Below, piece after piece: positions 53,820 to 63,010 of a stretch of DNA of 63,079 nt. Source of the DNA: Planctomycetaceae bacterium (GTDB taxonomy: Bacteria > Planctomycetota > Planctomycetia > Planctomycetales > Planctomycetaceae). The stretch spans positions 1 through 63,079 of the forward strand of contig JAGQPX010000047.1 of NCBI GenBank assembly GCA_020426505.1, written 5' to 3'. Within the stretch, counting starts at the first letter, position 1; each line of letters opens with the position of its first letter. Position numbers and translations under genes: made by a program. A model generated the notes under the pieces. It did no database searches and had not been told where the DNA came from. It saw only the letters and a list, made by a program, of their open reading frames with translations.

Positions 53820-54296
53820 GTGAACCGACATCATCCTGTGACTAAGCATTCTTCGGTCCAACTCCTTCTCTGTAGTGCACTTTGCGTCTTGATGTCATCG
53901 TGCTCCGGCGGAGGTCCGCAGCCACCAACCGACAAAGAGGTCGTCCCCGTCACCGGCAAGGTGACCCTTGATGGCGAGCCAGCAACTTCGGTGGTCGTGA
54001 AATTCTATCCCAAATCCTCAATCAACGATCCGGATCCGAATTCGTTCCAGGGTGGTGTTGACGAACAAGGCAACCTCTTTGCTGGCACCTACGCCAATAA
54101 CGACGGGCTTGCCCCCGGTGAATACATGGTGACGTTCGAGAAGTACGACACCTCCAACATCATCATCGGCCAGAAACCGGCTGACCTGCTGAAACAGAAG
54201 TATTGGGATCCAACGAAATCGGAGTTCTCCGTGAACGTACAGTCCGGTCAGGCCAGCGCGGACATGGGAACGATCGAGCTGACGTCTCCTGAATAG
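53820..54296 (+). CDS. Small lipoprotein downstream of DUF1559
   Basis: A 158-residue lipoprotein. The signal ends in MSSC (Cys about residue 28). A beta-sandwich of the carboxypeptidase-regulatory type follows: VPVTGKVTLDGEPATSVVVKFYPK, GGVDEQGNLFAGTYANNDGLAPGEYMVTFEK. Such proteins commonly follow DUF1559 genes in planctomycetes and may be anchored partners. The start is GTG at 53820. Confidence 0.85.
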   Translation: MNRHHPVTKHSSVQLLLCSALCVLMSSCSGGGPQPPTDKEVVPVTGKVTLDGEPATSVVVKFYPKSSINDPDPNSFQGGVDEQGNLFAGTYANNDGLAPGEYMVTFEKYDTSNIIIGQKPADLLKQKYWDPTKSEFSVNVQSGQASADMGTIELTSPE

Positions 54297-54424
54297 TCGG
54301 ACGGCATACGTACGACCCGCTGTGAAACACGTTCTGCGACATTGCCAGTCTTGGTGTGCCCGCTCCGAAAGAGGGCATCGGAATTCGACGTTCTGGTCCT
54401 ACCAGCAGCCCGACATCTGATCCG

Positions 54425-56338
54425 TCAGGACACGTCATCGAGAAACGTGCGGCACCAATGCTCCAGGCAAAGCAGGTTCCACAACCGGTAGCTGTGGTCC
54501 CATTGGCCGTCCATGTGCTCGTTGATCAGACCCTGCACGGACTCCCTGCGGAAGATGTCCCGATTCTGAGCTGTCTCTCCCAATAGAGAGTCGATCAACA
54601 AGTCCTTCAGTTCGGCTCGGAACCACGGAGCCAACGGTACCCCGAAGCCCATCTTCTTGCGAGTCTGGATCGACTCGGGCAACAGGTCTGCAAACGTCTC
54701 CGTGAGGATCACCTTGCCGCGGCCTCCCAGCATCTTCAACTCGATCGGCATCCGGGCAGCGAGTTCGGCGACGTGATGATCCAGAAAGGGCGAGCGAGCT
54801 TCCAAGCTGTATGCCATCGAGGCGATGTCCACCTTTTTCAGGATGTCGAACGGCAGATACGTCAAAACATCCGTGCAAGTGGTCCGCGTAATGAAGTCAC
54901 GGTCCGGACATTCGTCATACGCTTTGAGCAGAACGCTATCCGTCAGCGCATGATCCAATTGGGCAGCGAAGTCCCGCGTGTACAGCGAGTCCCGAAGGTC
55001 ACGGTCGAAGATGCCGATCCACCGCAGGTAACGAAGTTCGGGCGACTGACCGAGGGCCGTTGCGAACCGCTTGATCCGACGCGGGAGTGACTTCTGCTCT
55101 CCCGATGAGGGGATCTTCTGCCAGATCTCCCAGCCGAACATCTTCCGCAGCCAACCCGGCAGCACATCAAGTCGACCGGCCAACTTGACCGCCTGGTACC
55201 GTTCGTACCCTGCAAACAGCTCATCCCCGCCGTCACCCGAGAGAGCGACCGTCACCTCACGTCGCGTCACCTCGGACAGATACATCGTCGGGATCGCTGA
55301 GCTGTCGCTGAACGGCTCGTCGTAATGCCAGATGATCTTCGGCAGCAGATCAATCGCTGACGGCTCGACAATGTACTCGTGATGATTCGTCCCCAGCTTC
55401 TCTGCCGCTTCCCGGGCGTATGATGTCTCATCGAACTCCTTGACCGGAAACCCGATCGAAAACGTATGCACTGGCTGCTCCGACAACGACTGCATCAACC
55501 CGGCAATGATCGTCGAATCGATCCCTCCCGACAGGAAGGCCCCCAACGGCACATCCGACCGCATTCGTAGTCTGACCGCTTCGGTCAATGTCTCTCTCAG
55601 ACTCTCACGCCACTGAGCGGGACTCTGATCACCGATCACCGGCTCCGCATACGGCGGCCGCCAGTAACGGTCGATCGTGAGATGCCCTTTCTCCCAAACA
55701 GCCCGGTGAGCGGGCGGCAGCTTGTTGTATCCCTTCAGAATGCAATAGGGGTCCGGCACATACTGATAGGCGAGGTAAAGATCAATTGCCTGCGGGTCGA
55801 GTTCCCGTGGGGCGTCAGGGACTTGCAACAGTGCCTTGAGTTCGCTGGCAAACAACAATCGGTCAGCATCATGACGATAGAACAGGGGTTTCTGTCCCAG
55901 CCGGTCACGAGCGAGCAGCAGTCGCCCTTTGTTCTCATCCCAAATGGCGAACGCGAACATCCCCCGCAGGTGATCAACGCAGTCGGGACCGTACTCCTCG
56001 TACAGATGCACAATCACTTCTGTGTCGGTGTGCGTCGCGAACCGGTGTCCGCGAGCTTCGAGGTCGGGTCGCAGCTCCTGATAGTTGTAGATCTCGCCAT
56101 TGAAGGCGATCCAGACGGTCCCGTCCTCGTTCGACAACGGCTGATGACCGGCGGACAGATCGATGATCGAAAGGCGACGATGACCGAGAGCCGCATGGGC
56201 TCCGTGGGGATTCTCAGACAGATACGTCCCCGCATCATCCGGACCCCGGTGACGGATCGCATCCGTCATCCGCTGGAGCACCTCTTCGGTGAGCGGTCGA
56301 CCATCATTGAGCCAGGCTGCACCGGCGATGCCACACAT
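54425..56338 (-). CDS. asnB: Asparagine synthase (glutamine-hydrolysing)
   Basis: A 637-residue AsnB. The N-terminal glutamine amidotransferase domain starts MCGIAGAAW with Cys2 as nucleophile; GDGTVW-like EDGTVWIAFNGEIYN follows. The synthetase domain has the pyrophosphatase loop LSGGIDSTIIAGL. Lys/Asp residues of the second domain (GDGGDELFAGYERYQ) are present. The start at 56338 is required to place Cys2; the ORF above is spacer. It lies 55 bases downstream of a GT4 gene. AsnB next to a glycosyltransferase may serve surface-glycan or amidation chemistry rather than asparagine supply. Confidence 0.94.
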   Translation of the reverse strand: MCGIAGAAWLNDGRPLTEEVLQRMTDAIRHRGPDDAGTYLSENPHGAHAALGHRRLSIIDLSAGHQPLSNEDGTVWIAFNGEIYNYQELRPDLEARGHRFATHTDTEVIVHLYEEYGPDCVDHLRGMFAFAIWDENKGRLLLARDRLGQKPLFYRHDADRLLFASELKALLQVPDAPRELDPQAIDLYLAYQYVPDPYCILKGYNKLPPAHRAVWEKGHLTIDRYWRPPYAEPVIGDQSPAQWRESLRETLTEAVRLRMRSDVPLGAFLSGGIDSTIIAGLMQSLSEQPVHTFSIGFPVKEFDETSYAREAAEKLGTNHHEYIVEPSAIDLLPKIIWHYDEPFSDSSAIPTMYLSEVTRREVTVALSGDGGDELFAGYERYQAVKLAGRLDVLPGWLRKMFGWEIWQKIPSSGEQKSLPRRIKRFATALGQSPELRYLRWIGIFDRDLRDSLYTRDFAAQLDHALTDSVLLKAYDECPDRDFITRTTCTDVLTYLPFDILKKVDIASMAYSLEARSPFLDHHVAELAARMPIELKMLGGRGKVILTETFADLLPESIQTRKKMGFGVPLAPWFRAELKDLLIDSLLGETAQNRDIFRRESVQGLINEHMDGQWDHSYRLWNLLCLEHWCRTFLDDVS

Positions 56339-56393
56339 AAAGTCGGGAGTTGCGAATAGGGAGTGGGGAGTGGTCGCAGGCGTGAGTGAACGT

Positions 56394-57527
56394 TTACCTT
56401 GGTGGTTGAAGGGTCTTCGTCGCTTGCCGATTAGCGGATAGCTCACGGTACAGCTTTGCGTGACTCTGCACCATCTTGTCGATACTGAATTCTTCACGCA
56501 TGTGAGTTCGACCGGCTTCACCGAGCTTGCGGGCCAACTCGGCATCCTCGATCAACCGGCGTGTAAACTGGGCAAATCCGAGACCGTCACCCACGTTGAC
56601 GAGATACCCCTGTTGGTCGTGTTGGACGAGTTCGCGATTGGGGGGGATGTCCGTGACAACAACGGGTACGCCTGCCGCCATCGCCTCCATTAAACTGTTC
56701 GACATGCCCTCGAAGTCGCTGCCGAGCCAGTAGACATCCAATAGCGACAGCAACCGTGAGGCATCGCTGCGGTGTCCCAGGAACCGCACGTGTTTGTCGC
56801 ACTCCAACGCAAGTGTCCGCTGGACGAGGGAGTCCCGTTCGGGGCCTTCCCCGATGACAAGCAAACAGGCCCGCGCATCGGCCTGCCGCAAAAGTTGAAT
56901 GCTCCACAGCAGGTCCTCGACCCGCTTCTGTTTCGCCAGCCGACCAACATGTCCGATCAACTTGGCATCGGCGGGAAGCTCCAACTCCTCCAGCAGTTGC
57001 TCGCGCCCCTTCGGTGACCGCTCGGGAACGGCAATCCCATTGGGGATGACGGTCATGCGGTCCTCCGGAAATCCATGCTCGCGATAGAACTCAGCGACAC
57101 TTTGAGAATTGCCGACCAGTCGATCCGTCCGGTGAATCAGCCGTTGATCAAGCCACAACTGCCAGCCCGCCTTCCACGAATCGACACATCTTTCGGAAAC
57201 GACGGTCTTCCAAGCCGACCGACCTCCTCCCACGATGCGACCATACGCATTCGCAGCGAACAGCCAAGTGTGAACAATGTCCGGTTTGAACTCTCGCAGG
57301 GCCGATCGTAACCGCAGCATTGACGCCGGGTCGAACTTCCAGCGTTTGCCAAGGATCGTCACCGGCACATCGGCCTCTCGCAGCGACTGCTCAAATGGCC
57401 CGCCTCGGGTCAGGGCAAAGACGTGAACCTCGAACTCATCACGCGGCAACCGGCTCGCCAGCAACGTCATCTGCTTCTCCGCCCCAGAGCGATCGAGCGT
57501 CGGAATCACGAGAGCAAGTTTGATCAC
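56394..57527 (-). CDS. Family 4 glycosyltransferase
   Basis: A 377-residue GT4 with two Rossmann domains. The N-terminal part begins IKLALVIPTLDRSGAEKQM; the C-terminal part has IGHVGRLAKQKRVEDLLWSI and the E-x7-E motif SDFEGMSNSLMEAMAAGVPVV. It transfers a sugar from a nucleotide donor to a glycan or lipid acceptor, unknown here. GTG at 57527 gives the family start; an ATG eight codons upstream is also open. It is likely co-transcribed with asnB. Confidence 0.93.
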   Translation of the reverse strand: MIKLALVIPTLDRSGAEKQMTLLASRLPRDEFEVHVFALTRGGPFEQSLREADVPVTILGKRWKFDPASMLRLRSALREFKPDIVHTWLFAANAYGRIVGGGRSAWKTVVSERCVDSWKAGWQLWLDQRLIHRTDRLVGNSQSVAEFYREHGFPEDRMTVIPNGIAVPERSPKGREQLLEELELPADAKLIGHVGRLAKQKRVEDLLWSIQLLRQADARACLLVIGEGPERDSLVQRTLALECDKHVRFLGHRSDASRLLSLLDVYWLGSDFEGMSNSLMEAMAAGVPVVVTDIPPNRELVQHDQQGYLVNVGDGLGFAQFTRRLIEDAELARKLGEAGRTHMREEFSIDKMVQSHAKLYRELSANRQATKTLQPPR

Positions 57528-57670
57528 AGCTGAGAAGTACGAAATCTGCATGAGGGGAAACGAGAGGGAACCGTACCAAATACGTTTCAGTGACTGTATC
57601 CTGCGAGGTGAATCTTTGGAGAGGGAGACAGAACTTCAAATTGACGATGTCAGTTCTGGCATCGACCGAT

Positions 57671-57691
57671 GGCAAAGCCGTCGGCTTGGGA
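57671..57691. repeat. Single CCCAAGCCGAC-type repeat arm
   Basis: GGCAAAGCCGTCGGCTTGGG matches the arms at 19556-19674. It ends 11 bases before the macro-domain start, and its GGGAG supplies the likely ribosome binding site. Confidence 0.65.
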
Positions 57692-57701
57692 GTCGCAGGC
57701 G

Positions 57702-58241
57702 ATGCGCGTGAAGTTTGGAGAGTGTTTGATCGAACTGGTGCGGGGGGACATCACCGCCCAGCAGGTCGATGCGATTGTGAACGCAGCCAACTCGCAACTG
57801 GCTGGCGGCGGAGGAGTCGACGGTGCAATCCATCGGGCAGCCGGGCCGAGCGTGATGGAGGAGACCGATCGCCGCTATCCCGATGGCTGTCCGACCGGGA
57901 GTGCTGTCGCATCCGGTGCGGGTGAGTTGCCGGCGAAGTTCATCTTCCATGCGGTTGGACCGGTCTGGCGAGGCGGCACGGGGGGCGAGCCGGATCAGTT
58001 GAAGGGAGCCTATCGTCGGTGTCTCGATCTCGCCGTCGAGCACCACTGCGAATCGGTTGCGTTTCCTGCCATCAGCACGGGTGTTTACGGATACCCCATG
58101 GACCTCGCGGCGGAGCACTCGCTGACCAGCGTCCGCGACTACCTGCAGGATCACGAACAGCCATCGCTTGTTCGTTTCGTGCTGTTCGGCGAAGGTGCAT
58201 TTGGAGCCTATTCACGAGTACTGGAGGGGATGACCGAGTGA
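57702..58241 (+). CDS. Macro-domain ADP-ribose hydrolase
   Basis: A 179-residue macro domain of the O-acetyl-ADP-ribose deacetylase type. Signatures are VDAIVNAANSQLAGGGGVDGAIHRAAG (residues about 22-48), with the Asn/Asp that bind ADP-ribose, and FPAISTGVYGYPMDLAA. It removes or reads ADP-ribose. ATG at 57702 has GGAG 9 bases upstream; a start 11 codons earlier runs into the repeat arm and is rejected. The stop overlaps the next gene by 4 bases. Confidence 0.93.
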   Translation: MRVKFGECLIELVRGDITAQQVDAIVNAANSQLAGGGGVDGAIHRAAGPSVMEETDRRYPDGCPTGSAVASGAGELPAKFIFHAVGPVWRGGTGGEPDQLKGAYRRCLDLAVEHHCESVAFPAISTGVYGYPMDLAAEHSLTSVRDYLQDHEQPSLVRFVLFGEGAFGAYSRVLEGMTE

Positions 58242-59125
58242 GTGCGAAGATTGATCCTTCGCTCGCAGACGATGCGGGCGAAGTCTGCGAATTTCGAGCG
58301 TCGGATGGCCAGCTTCTCAAGTACCGGCACTGGCGAACCGACGGCAATCCGCGTGCGTACGTCATCGCTCTGCACGGCATTCAAAGTCATTCCGGCTGGT
58401 ATGGATATTCGTCGAAGTCGTTAGCGGCAGCGGGGATCGACGTCCGTTTCCTCGACCGGCGCGGCGCGGGATTGAACGATCACGATCCGGGACACGTCGC
58501 CAATGCACGTCGACTCTTCGACGATGTCACCGAGTTCGCTCGCGACCTCGACGAACTGCGAAGCAACGACGAAGCGACGATCCCCATCTATCTGCTCGGG
58601 CTCAGTTGGGGAGCACGACTCGCATCAACCGTCTGTGCGAGGCATCCCGGATTGTTCGATGGATTGATTCTGCTGTACCCCGGCATCTACACGCAAATCC
58701 AACCGTCAACACTGCAACGGATTGCCCTCCAACTCACCCGCACCCTGGGGGCCGGCACTCGACGCGTTCCCGTGCCGCTCGACAAATCACAGTTCACAAC
58801 GGACCCGCAATGGCAACAGTTCATCATGAACGACCCTCTCGCCACACGAGAGGTCAGCGTGTCCTTCCTGCTGGAAAGCGAATCGTTGGCAAGAACGGCT
58901 GTCAAAGGCTTGAAGTGGCTCGCACTCCCGCGTCTGGTCATGCTCGCCGGTCAAGACGACATCGTCGACAGGCGATCGACGGACCAACTGCTGTCGCGAA
59001 TGCCTCCCAAGCAACTCAGCCTCATCGAATACCCCGAGGCTCGACACACGCTCGATTTCGAGCCCTGCCGGGACCAGTTTGTCCGGGACCTCATTCACTG
59101 GATAGAATTTGTGAAGCCGTCGTAG
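58238..59125 (+). CDS. Alpha/beta hydrolase coupled to the macro-domain gene
   Basis: A 295-residue serine hydrolase of the lysophospholipase/monoacylglycerol lipase type. It has ALHGIQSHSGWYGY (oxyanion hole), GLSWGARLAS (Ser123 nucleophile), AGQDDIVDRRS (Asp) and EYPEARHTLDFE (His). GTG at 58238 overlaps the macro-domain stop as GTGA, so translation is coupled. Substrate unknown. Confidence 0.88.
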   Translation: MSAKIDPSLADDAGEVCEFRASDGQLLKYRHWRTDGNPRAYVIALHGIQSHSGWYGYSSKSLAAAGIDVRFLDRRGAGLNDHDPGHVANARRLFDDVTEFARDLDELRSNDEATIPIYLLGLSWGARLASTVCARHPGLFDGLILLYPGIYTQIQPSTLQRIALQLTRTLGAGTRRVPVPLDKSQFTTDPQWQQFIMNDPLATREVSVSFLLESESLARTAVKGLKWLALPRLVMLAGQDDIVDRRSTDQLLSRMPPKQLSLIEYPEARHTLDFEPCRDQFVRDLIHWIEFVKPS

Positions 59126-59178
59126 TGGAGGCTTCCAGCCTCCACATCCCTCGTCGGCGGCTGGAAGCCACCGCTACG
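59121..59178. repeat. GTAGNGGNGGCTTCCAGCC inverted repeat
   Basis: The left arm (59121-59143) and the inverse of the right arm (59156-59178) match at about 20 of 23 positions. The left arm also folds on itself (GGAGGCT-TCC-AGCCTCC). It lies between the alpha/beta hydrolase and YdjY genes. Confidence 0.85.
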
Positions 59179-59207
59179 CACGACGTCTTTGCCGGAAAGT
59201 GACTCCC

Positions 59208-60173
59208 ATGTCAATCGCACGCCTGTTAATCACGTCTACTTTGTTGCTGATGAGTTGCAGCCGGTCCACCATCACCGCTGCTGAGGAACCGGCCGCAACG
59301 GTTGACGAGTCGGCTCAGGAGGTCGAGCCGGGGACTGAAACCGCGGATCTCCCGGACGGATTGACACCGCTGAACCCACAGAAGACAGTCCTCATCGACC
59401 CGAAACGGAAACGCGTGTTTCTCAAGTCCCGAGTCTCACTGCGGGAAGGGCTGCTGGAAATGTTCGCCTGTCTGGCGGGGACGAAGGAACACGAGTCGGT
59501 CGTCGCCATCGAGACGGACGCCTATGTGATTCATGCAGCACTCCTCTCGATCGGCGCGGAGCCGGGAGCGCCTGTGCAGTTCGATCCGGAGTACAAGCCG
59601 CCGACTGGTCAACACATTGACGTCTTCGTCAACTGGACCGACGACCGCGGTCGACCGTATCGGGTGCCGGCTCAATACTGGATGAGGCACGCGACCCGCC
59701 GGTATCACATCGAGCCGCTGGCGAAGTTCCCCACTGACGCCCAACTCCCTGAAGAGGGCGACATGCGGTACGACGACAAACGTCAACAGCTGATCTGGTT
59801 CGGCATCATGTCCGACGACCAACGCTACGAATACATGGCCGTCTCCCGCGACGAAGCGTACCGCAAGGCACTGCAAAACATCTTCGACAAGTCACAGGTC
59901 CGCCCGATGGAAGCCGACTTCATCTTCGCCGGCAGCGGCTTCTGGGAAGACGAGACCGGCAAAAAGTCCTACCTCGCCGAGTCGGGCAACCTGATCTGCG
60001 TCGCGAACTTCTCCGACGCCATCATCGACGTCGACGTCCAAAGCGACGCCTCAAACGAGTCCCTGATGTTCGAACCCTACACCGAACGCATCCCGCCGAT
60101 GGACACAGAGGTGCTGGTCGAGTTGGTGCCCCGGTTTCACGAGCCAAACAAATCCTCCGATACCGAACGGTGA
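59208..60173 (+). CDS. Secreted YdjY-domain protein
   Basis: A 321-residue protein. A signal peptide (MSIARLLITSTLLLMSCSRS) contains a Cys, so it may be a lipoprotein. The YdjY domain is recognisable: NPQKTVLIDPKRKRVFLKSRVSLREGLLEMFACLAGTKEHESVVAI, then VIHAALLSIGAEPGAPVQFDPEYKPPTGQHIDVFVNWTD. Function unknown; the family is common in planctomycetes. The start at 59208 gives a usable signal; the open frame begins three codons earlier. Confidence 0.85.
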   Translation: MSIARLLITSTLLLMSCSRSTITAAEEPAATVDESAQEVEPGTETADLPDGLTPLNPQKTVLIDPKRKRVFLKSRVSLREGLLEMFACLAGTKEHESVVAIETDAYVIHAALLSIGAEPGAPVQFDPEYKPPTGQHIDVFVNWTDDRGRPYRVPAQYWMRHATRRYHIEPLAKFPTDAQLPEEGDMRYDDKRQQLIWFGIMSDDQRYEYMAVSRDEAYRKALQNIFDKSQVRPMEADFIFAGSGFWEDETGKKSYLAESGNLICVANFSDAIIDVDVQSDASNESLMFEPYTERIPPMDTEVLVELVPRFHEPNKSSDTER

Positions 60174-60243
60174 ATCGAATTGAAAGCCGTCTCCCAACGT
60201 CATCAGCGCACACCCCCACTGGTCACCACGTACAAAACAGCTG

Positions 60244-61014
60244 ATGAAAGTCGTCACTTGGAACTGCAACGGTGCGTTGAGAAGGAAGACCTCAGCAATT
60301 GAACGTCTTGACGCAGACCTTCTAATCATCCAAGAGTGCGAAGACCCCGCGAGGTCAACGAAGCAGTATCGTGACTGGGCCGGCGATTTCCTCTGGCACG
60401 GTGTCTCAAAGAACAAGGGAATCGGAGTATTTGCACGTTCGCATTTGACACTCGAACCTCTCAACTGGGAAGCCGATGGCCTCCAGTCATTTCTTCCATG
60501 CATCGTCAACAAATCGTTTACGCTCGTTTCTGTGTGGACAAAGTACGCCAACTCTCCAAACTTCCGATACATCGGACAGCTTTGGAAATACCTTCAAAAG
60601 CACAAAGAGCAACTCGCAGATTCATCATTTCTGTTGTGCGGCGACCTTAATAGTAATACTTGCTGGGATGAATGGGATCGTTGGTGGAATCACTCGGACG
60701 TCGTCCGCGAACTCGAAGAACTTGGGGCCTTCAGTCTCTATCACGAATTCTTCGGCGAAGAGCAGGGTGCAGAAACGCGTCCAACATTGTACCACCAGAA
60801 GAATCTGACGAAGCCGTATCACGTTGACTACGCCTTCGCAACGCAGACAGTTTGGAAGCTCGGAACCAGTCCAGTTGTTCTTGGCACTCATGACGAATGG
60901 CTCGAATTCAGCGATCACATGCCGTTGTTATTCACAATCAATGGTGTGCGAAAGAACGGAAGAAGAGATCCCGACGATCGAGTTGCACATGCCACTTCGC
61001 TCGTATCACCGTAA
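60244..61014 (+). CDS. Endonuclease/exonuclease/phosphatase-family protein
   Basis: A 256-residue EEP-fold protein. Motifs are VTWNCNG at the start (Asn), LLIIQECED (Glu metal ligand), FLLCGDLNSN (Asp and Asn), and the C-terminal FSDHMPLLF (Asp-His). It cleaves phosphodiesters or phosphate esters in a Mg2+-dependent way; substrate unknown. The sequence is richer in A and T than its neighbours, which may point to transfer. No signal peptide is seen. Confidence 0.85.
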   Translation: MKVVTWNCNGALRRKTSAIERLDADLLIIQECEDPARSTKQYRDWAGDFLWHGVSKNKGIGVFARSHLTLEPLNWEADGLQSFLPCIVNKSFTLVSVWTKYANSPNFRYIGQLWKYLQKHKEQLADSSFLLCGDLNSNTCWDEWDRWWNHSDVVRELEELGAFSLYHEFFGEEQGAETRPTLYHQKNLTKPYHVDYAFATQTVWKLGTSPVVLGTHDEWLEFSDHMPLLFTINGVRKNGRRDPDDRVAHATSLVSP

Positions 61015-61106
61015 ACTCATACATCCCGAATGAACCTTATGAGGTGCTTCAGTCCGAAAAACCCGAAGCACGTCACGTCCGATCGAGCGGAGCGATCAAC
61101 GGCGTA

Positions 61107-61307
61107 ATGTGGTACGTGGGCACGCTCCTGCAGCTGTCCGTCCCGCTGCGCGCGTGGTACACCTGGGCCGGGTGGCGATCGTTCCTCTGGGGCATCGGCA
61201 TGCTGCACGTGGCGGTCGCAGCAAGTGCCGTCAAGGGTGGCGTGCATCGCCGAGTGCTGCGTCTGATTATGCCCGATCGCGCAAATGGGAAGCGGTCTGT
61301 GGCATAA
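61107..61307 (+). CDS. Possible 66-residue membrane protein
   Basis: The frame starts MWYVGTLLQLSVPLRAWYTW and has two hydrophobic segments (LLQLSVPLRAWYTW and LWGIGMLHVAVAASAV), then ends with a basic tail. There is no good ribosome binding site, and GTG at 61040 in the same frame would extend it. It may be real, or a remnant. Low confidence. Confidence 0.3.
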   Translation: MWYVGTLLQLSVPLRAWYTWAGWRSFLWGIGMLHVAVAASAVKGGVHRRVLRLIMPDRANGKRSVA

Positions 61308-61500
61308 ATGTCCGCGTCCCGGCATGAACTCAATCCCTCCAAACACGGCATCACATTTTCGAGATCAGCGAAAAACAGCACGATTCAAACTGGCGATCCC
61401 GCTTGGTTCCCATCATAATCTGGGTGCTGGTCAATCCTGAACTGCGGGCTTTCTCGTGCGGACGTTCCGGTCCCACAATTCCGCATGGAATCAGCAAATC

Positions 61501-62325
61501 ATGCTCTTTCCCGACTTCAGACAAGTCTCGCCCCTTTTCGTTGTCCTTATTGCGCTGTCCACGACGAGTCCGTCACGGGCAGACCTGGTCACGATCCAGA
61601 ACGCAGGCTTCGAGGACATAACCGGTCAAACCGTGTCCAACGAATTCACTCTCGGCACGCCTGTGGGATGGTCGTTGTACGATCCCAACGGAGTCACATC
61701 GGTCGCTGGGACATTCACGGGGACTTTGTTCCCCAACGGGACGGACTTTTTCAACACGACAGCTCCAGAAGGAAACCGAGTCAGCATCCTGTTCAATCGA
61801 GGCGCCCAAGGATCGGGTGCGTATGGCTATGAGCAAACGCTTGCGGCTACTTTGCAGGCGAATACCGATTATTCGCTGAGTGTCGAGGTTGGAAACATCC
61901 AGTCCGGCACGTCAGAGAGTGGTGAATTCTTCAACCTTGATGATTTCCCGGGATACCGAGTCGAGTTGCTGGCCGGGGGAGTCGTGATCGCGCAAGACAA
62001 CAACTCGCTGATAATCACCGAAGGGACATTCGCAACCTCAACGGTCAACTTCAGTGTCGGTGCAGTTCATGCTCAGCTAGGACAGACGCTGGGGATTCGT
62101 TTGCTCAATCTCAACGTCCCCCCAACTCCCAGCGGCCCCGATCTCGAAGTGGACTTCGACAACGTCACGCTTGATGCAACAGGCGTGCCGGAGCCAGCTT
62201 CGCTGTGGCTGATGAGCCTTGGCGGCATTGGTATGATCGTCACTCTCCGTCGCCGACGTCGCATGCAGCCACGGTCGGCTGACCAGCACAATCTCATAGC
62301 CTCTGCAAAACATCTCGATGGCTGA
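61501..62325 (+). CDS. PEP-CTERM sorting-domain protein
   Basis: A 274-residue secreted protein. A signal peptide (LFVVLIALSTTSPSRA) precedes a beta-sandwich domain rich in Gly, Thr and Asn, and the sorting tail VPEPASLWLMSLGGIGM followed by RRRRR. Exosortase removes such tails and may link the protein to the surface. Here a further 22 residues follow the Arg cluster, which is unusual. The start at 61501 is chosen for the signal peptide. Its last 8 bases overlap the next gene. No exosortase is in the window. Confidence 0.9.
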   Translation: MLFPDFRQVSPLFVVLIALSTTSPSRADLVTIQNAGFEDITGQTVSNEFTLGTPVGWSLYDPNGVTSVAGTFTGTLFPNGTDFFNTTAPEGNRVSILFNRGAQGSGAYGYEQTLAATLQANTDYSLSVEVGNIQSGTSESGEFFNLDDFPGYRVELLAGGVVIAQDNNSLIITEGTFATSTVNFSVGAVHAQLGQTLGIRLLNLNVPPTPSGPDLEVDFDNVTLDATGVPEPASLWLMSLGGIGMIVTLRRRRRMQPRSADQHNLIASAKHLDG

Positions 62326-63010
62326 GCCGAGTTCTCTTCATGGACTACGTTACGTCCTGCAGAGAATGGTATTGCTAGCTCTCTTTGGTGCCTGTGTGTT
62401 CATTGGGGCTGGTTCGTGGACTTGGCAACGTGGATGGGCAGCACTGGTCGTCTGTCTTGTCGCCGAGGTGATCATTAACCTTACTCTGGCGATTGGTGCA
62501 CCCGAGACGCTGAAGCAGCGTGGGTCGCCTCATGATGGCGTGAAACCGTTCGACGCGTTCTTTGCTGGCGCCTACATACTGCTGAGCATCACCTTAGGAC
62601 TCGTGGTAGGCATGGACTGCGTTCGATTTGGTTGGTCTTCACTCCCCTGGATCACGTTCGGGTCGGGAGTGGGGCTGATCGTGCTGTCAACCATCCTCGG
62701 CACATGGGCCATGCTGGAGAACGAACACTTCGAGCAGTTCGTTCGCATCCAAAGCGATCGGTCGCACCGCGTCATCACAACTGGTCCGTACAGGTACGTT
62801 CGACATCCGGGATATCTGGCAGCCGTGCTGGGAACAATCGCAGGTCCGCTGCTGTTCGGCTCACTCTGGTCAAGCGTGCCCGCGTGCCTACTCCTTGCAC
62901 TCTTCGTCTGGAGAACTCATCGCGAAGACGCGACGCTTCTGGAAGCGTTGGACGGCTATGAAGACTACGCTGAAGAAACGCGATATCGGCTCTTCCCGTT
63001 CGTTTGGTAG
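62318..63010 (+). CDS. Isoprenylcysteine carboxyl methyltransferase-family protein
   Basis: A 230-residue membrane protein with about five helices. The C-terminal core TGPYRYVRHPGYLAAVLGTIAGPLLFG and HREDATLLEALDGYEDYAEETRYRLFPFVW is typical of ICMT/NnrU-type SAM methyltransferases. Bacteria lack prenylated proteins of the eukaryotic kind, so the substrate is probably a lipid or quinone-like molecule. The ATG overlaps the end of the PEP-CTERM gene by 8 bases, suggesting coupling. After the stop the window ends with nothing recognisable. Confidence 0.9.
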   Translation: MAEPSSLHGLRYVLQRMVLLALFGACVFIGAGSWTWQRGWAALVVCLVAEVIINLTLAIGAPETLKQRGSPHDGVKPFDAFFAGAYILLSITLGLVVGMDCVRFGWSSLPWITFGSGVGLIVLSTILGTWAMLENEHFEQFVRIQSDRSHRVITTGPYRYVRHPGYLAAVLGTIAGPLLFGSLWSSVPACLLLALFVWRTHREDATLLEALDGYEDYAEETRYRLFPFVW

